Below are positions 5,236 through 7,349 of a stretch of DNA of 7,349 nucleotides, piece by piece (position 1 is the stretch's first letter; each line of letters opens with the position of its first letter). This stretch comes from CAWJEL01 sp964647255 (GTDB taxonomy: Bacteria > Chloroflexota > Anaerolineae > CG2-30-64-16), in assembly GCA_964647255.1 (NCBI GenBank), contig CAZYGI010000127.1, positions 1-7,349 on the forward strand, read 5' to 3'. Made by a program: the position numbers and the translations under genes. The notes under the pieces were generated by a model. That model did no database searches. It was not told the DNA's origin and saw only the letters and a list, made by a program, of their open reading frames with translations.

Positions 5236-7278
5236 TTATCTATCGAGCCATTCCCACAAACCGCCCTGGTGCTTCGCGAGGCCGTGGAAGACCAGGTGCT
5301 TGCCGTCGGGCGACCAGGAGGCGAAGCTGGCAGCCAAGTCGCTGCCGCTGACTCGCGATTTCTGGCTCCCGTCCGCGGCGGCCACGAACACTGCCTCAGT
5401 GCCATCGCGCCATGAAGTGTAGGCGATACTCTGGCCATCGGGCGACCAGGCGGGCAGATAATCCGCGCTCGGGCCGCCGACCAGAGGGCGCTGGTTTGAG
5501 CCATCGGCGTCCATCACCCAGATGTCCGAGTCGTCATTTTTCTCGACGACAAACGCGATGTGCTTGCCATCCGGCGACCACGCGGGCGAGTGACCGGCGG
5601 CAGGCGTGGGCAGGGCGCGTGGATCGCTGCCATCCGCCTTCATCGTGTAGATCTGCCAGTCGCCATCCCGCCTGGTCCCGAACGCGATCTGCTTCCCGTC
5701 CGGCGACCAGGCGATGCCGTATTCCAGCGCCGAATTGTTCGTCAACCGCGTCTCCTGGCGGCTCTCGAGGTCTAGCACATAGATTTCCGTCGCGTCACCC
5801 CTGCCCGACAGGTACGCAATCGTGCGGCCGTCCGACGACCAGGCGGGCAGGTAATTGTTACGCCCATTGTGGGTGAGCGGTCGCGCATTCTTTCCGTCGG
5901 CGTCTGAAATAAACAACTCAGAGACTGGGGTGCCAGGCTCCACCACAGCCGGGATAGTGCGGGAGAAGATGATCTGCTTGCCGTCCGGAGACCAGGCTGG
6001 CCCCCAGAAACCAAACGACGGGTCTTGGAGCAGGACACGGCGGCCGCGACCATCGGCGCCGGTCAGATAGAGTGCTTCGTGTGGGGGCGGCACCGCGGCC
6101 GGAACCGCCCAAAACGGGTCGGCGGGCCGTTTATCGGTCACCGCGGGCAGCACGCTGTACTTGACCAGGTCGTAAACGCGAGCGTCCTGCGCATCCGCCT
6201 TTTCGGGCGGCACGACCGAATCGGCGGTTGCCACGACGATCATATCCAGATCCGGCAGAAGGATGATCGCCTGTCCGCCATAGCCCCGCGCCGCGATCGC
6301 CCGCTGCCCGCCGAAGACCTCCGGCTTCCAGGTCCACCAGCCCATGCCGTACCACTCGATCGGGATCGTCTGGCCGGTGTCAGAATAGACGCCGCTGGCC
6401 TGGGGTGAGGTGGTCAGCCGAATCCAGTCGGGCCGCATGAGCTGCTGGCCATCCCACGCGCCCCCGGCCAGGTAAAGGTAACCGAGCTTCGCCATGTCGC
6501 GCGCCGTGAGCTGAAGTTGTCCGCCGCCCACGGCATGGCCGGCGCTGTCGGTCTGCCACTCGTAGCGGGTGATGCCCAGGGGCGCGAAAAGATGTTCGGC
6601 GGCATAATCTTGGAGGGGGCGTCGCGCTGCGCCTTCCAGCAGAGCGGCGGCTAACTGCGTGTCGAGCGTGCTGTAGTTCCAGGCCGTGCCGGGCTTGTGC
6701 GCCATCGGCTGAGCCAGAGCGAATTGATCAATGTCCTGTTGCAGGAAGGCAGGAACCTGGCTGCCCGCGATCAGCTTTTCGGAGAAGCTGTCGTCCCACT
6801 GAACCCCGGAGCGCATCATGAGCAGTTCGCGCAGGGTGAGCTTCTGTTTGTCGGTAAACCGGCTGCCGGCAAAGAGCGCAGGCGCGGCCTTGCCCAGGGT
6901 GACATCAGGCCCGGCCACCTCCCCGCGAGCCTGTGCGATGCCGGCCAGCATCGAGGTGACGCTCTTGGTCACGGACCGCAGCTCGTTGAGCGACGCAGCG
7001 TCAACGCCGTTGAAATAGGCTTCGTAGACCAGCCGGCCGTCCCGGACGATGAGCAGGCTGTTCAGGAATGGCAATTGCGCCGTGATCTCCGGTTCCAGCG
7101 CGGTCAACTTCGCCTCGTCCAGCCCATGCTCGCCGGCCGGCGCGGTCTGCCAGCCGGCGGTGGGCCAATCGGCGCGAGGCTTCGGTGGTGCCGGCACGGG
7201 TGTGGCCGGGGCAGAGCAAGCTGCCAACCACAGCGCCATGACGACCAGCGCCGCGGCCAAAGCCCGGTGTCCGGTCAC
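5236..7278 (-). CDS. Lipoprotein: beta-lactamase-family serine hydrolase fused to a six-bladed TolB/PD40 propeller
   Basis: A GTG start at 7278 gives 680 residues (numbering used here). The first 21 residues form a lipoprotein signal peptide with lipobox LAAC and lipidated C21, so the protein should be anchored outside the cytoplasmic membrane. Residues about 50-380 are a class C beta-lactamase / 6-aminohexanoate-dimer-hydrolase-like domain with S102-V-T-K105 as the nucleophile-lysine pair, Y202 in NYST (the usual YxN third residue is T here) and RGYGGQAIILLPDLD in place of the KTG element. Residues about 400-680 carry six WSPDG or WSSDG motifs near 429, 480, 524, 567, 611 and 655, enough for a complete propeller. 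The substrate is unknown; esterase, amidase or peptidase activity is more likely than antibiotic resistance. The frame is open to a TTG at 7314, also a possible start. Neither start has a clear ribosome-binding site. Confidence 0.88.
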   Translation of the reverse strand: MTGHRALAAALVVMALWLAACSAPATPVPAPPKPRADWPTAGWQTAPAGEHGLDEAKLTALEPEITAQLPFLNSLLIVRDGRLVYEAYFNGVDAASLNELRSVTKSVTSMLAGIAQARGEVAGPDVTLGKAAPALFAGSRFTDKQKLTLRELLMMRSGVQWDDSFSEKLIAGSQVPAFLQQDIDQFALAQPMAHKPGTAWNYSTLDTQLAAALLEGAARRPLQDYAAEHLFAPLGITRYEWQTDSAGHAVGGGQLQLTARDMAKLGYLYLAGGAWDGQQLMRPDWIRLTTSPQASGVYSDTGQTIPIEWYGMGWWTWKPEVFGGQRAIAARGYGGQAIILLPDLDMIVVATADSVVPPEKADAQDARVYDLVKYSVLPAVTDKRPADPFWAVPAAVPPPHEALYLTGADGRGRRVLLQDPSFGFWGPAWSPDGKQIIFSRTIPAVVEPGTPVSELFISDADGKNARPLTHNGRNNYLPAWSSDGRTIAYLSGRGDATEIYVLDLESRQETRLTNNSALEYGIAWSPDGKQIAFGTRRDGDWQIYTMKADGSDPRALPTPAAGHSPAWSPDGKHIAFVVEKNDDSDIWVMDADGSNQRPLVGGPSADYLPAWSPDGQSIAYTSWRDGTEAVFVAAADGSQKSRVSGSDLAASFASWSPDGKHLVFHGLAKHQGGLWEWLDR

Positions 7279-7319
7279 GCGTGGTACAGGAGTTCTAGCG
7301 TAACTATTGCACAATCAGC

Positions 7320-7341
7320 GCCCGATTCGTAGAAATCGGGC
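7320..7341. repeat. 8-bp inverted repeat upstream of the lipoprotein gene
   Basis: GCCCGATT (7320-7327) and AATCGGGC (7334-7341) form a hairpin with a 6-base loop. It has no T-run on either side. It could be the end of a gene beyond the right edge or an operator for the lipoprotein gene, whose promoter I could not place confidently. The rest of 7279-7349 shows no other feature. Confidence 0.5.
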
Positions 7342-7349
7342 CAGAATCA

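Noticed and set aside
5112..5504. The kinase frame stays open upstream to 5504, suggesting a longer N-terminus
   Set aside because: The extension overlaps the lipoprotein coding region and passes through the predicted promoter at 5166-5194. It lacks membrane-protein character, and the AGGAG-spaced ATG at 5111 starts the first hydrophobic segment.
7279..7349. A promoter for the lipoprotein gene (TTCTAC-N17-TGCAAT on the minus strand)
   Set aside because: Only three and four of six consensus matches; too weak to call.

Overview
This is a GC-rich bacterial window. It was probably assembled from a draft or metagenome, because it contains a run of exactly 100 N, the conventional filler for a gap of unknown size. 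The gene content resembles Chloroflexota of the Anaerolineae type: a multi-membrane-segment sensor kinase with an FPDGRF motif and a GAF domain, a NarL-type regulator, a CBS-CBS-ACT protein, and a lipoprotein joining a serine hydrolase to a TolB-like propeller. That assignment rests on family resemblance, not on a marker gene.

Left part (1-1464). The first 201 codons of a restriction-type nuclease, read leftward and cut by the window edge, lie back to back with a rightward CBS-CBS-ACT protein gene. The 216-base space between them carries two good sigma70-type promoters facing apart. The promoter of the CBS gene has a perfect 12-bp palindrome in its spacer.

Centre (1469-5111). A leftward operon encodes a membrane-bound histidine kinase, a NarL/FixJ response regulator and a small multi-pass membrane protein of unknown function. 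A near-consensus promoter lies just before the kinase gene, and a perfect 13-bp hairpin sits between kinase and regulator, next to the regulator's ribosome-binding site. The kinase gene is interrupted, without loss of frame, by a tandem array of 69-bp (23-codon) palindrome-bearing repeats inside its GAF domain. The array runs into the 100-N gap. Joining the two gap edges directly rebuilds a perfect repeat unit and one continuous 765-residue kinase, so the apparent split into two ORFs is an assembly artefact. This is the most interesting feature of the window.

Right part (5236-7278). A leftward lipoprotein gene encodes a class C beta-lactamase/6-aminohexanoate-hydrolase-like domain followed by six WSPDG-type propeller blades. 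It lies 124 bases upstream of the kinase start but is separated from it by the kinase's own promoter. The last 71 bases hold an 8-bp stem hairpin and no gene I can identify. I found no tRNA, rRNA, CRISPR array or transposase gene.
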